This document shows, in pieces, positions 6,317 to 6,365 of a stretch of 6,365 nucleotides of DNA. The position numbers and the translations under genes were made by a program. Source of the stretch: Desulfobacula sp. Lineage in GTDB: Bacteria > Desulfobacterota > Desulfobacteria > Desulfobacterales > Desulfobacteraceae. Numbering within the stretch: the stretch's first letter is position 1; every line of letters begins with the position of its first letter. The stretch is from NCBI GenBank assembly GCA_023144585.1, contig JAGLFI010000069.1, forward strand, positions 1 to 6,365, given 5' to 3'. Under the pieces are notes generated by a model. It searched no databases. It had not been told where the DNA came from and saw only the letters and a program-made list of their open reading frames with translations.

Positions 6317-6350
6317 AATTTTTCTCCTATCAGATTGAATATTTGGTATA
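6317..6350 (-). promoter_or_regulatory. 5' leader and ribosome site of the nitroreductase gene
   Basis: Read on the - strand, a clear AGGAG (6328-6324) lies 7 bases before the ATG. A TATACC hexamer (6350-6345) could be a -10 box. Its -35 partner would fall beyond the window edge, so the promoter remains a guess while the ribosome site is well supported. Confidence 0.4.
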
Positions 6351-6365
6351 CGTTCACGGGGTTAA

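Overview
The window carries a cobamide (vitamin B12) nucleotide-loop assembly cluster on the + strand (about 147-5433), followed by a convergent nitroreductase gene on the - strand (5780-6316). The sequence is AT-rich. The gene set (CobU, a COG0731-type radical SAM protein, CobS, CobD-type threonine-phosphate decarboxylase, CbiB, CbiR) and the protein sequences suggest an anaerobic Desulfobacterota-like (sulfate-reducer-like) bacterium. That assignment is inference from gene content and not from any marker gene.

Layout. Bases 1-146 are non-coding and hold two stretches resembling the conserved core of cobalamin riboswitches, separated by a perfect 18-bp palindrome. cobU (147-695, TTG start) follows. 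Next is a radical SAM gene (711-1673) whose reading frame is interrupted by two in-frame TGA codons inside the [4Fe-4S]/SAM-binding N-terminus; the remaining 264 codons are intact. cobS (1679-2434) follows closely. An 82-base gap with two hairpins and a short direct repeat precedes cobD (2517-3602). cbiB (3595-4545) overlaps cobD by 8 bases, and cbiR (4564-5433) starts 18 bases after it. Bases 5434-5779 hold no gene that I can support. The nitroreductase gene is read toward the cluster from the right edge.

How the genes work together. CobD makes (R)-1-amino-2-propanol phosphate from threonine phosphate. CbiB joins it to adenosylcobyric acid, giving adenosylcobinamide phosphate. CobU converts this (or salvaged cobinamide) to adenosylcobinamide-GDP, and CobS adds the activated lower ligand. 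CbiR, a TIM-barrel cobamide-remodelling enzyme, opens the nucleotide loop of unsuitable cobamides so that they can re-enter at CobU/CobS. The cluster is therefore a late-assembly plus remodelling module. Corrin-ring genes and the lower-ligand activation enzyme CobT are not in the window.

The points most worth a second look are the doubly interrupted radical SAM gene and the compact riboswitch-like leader.
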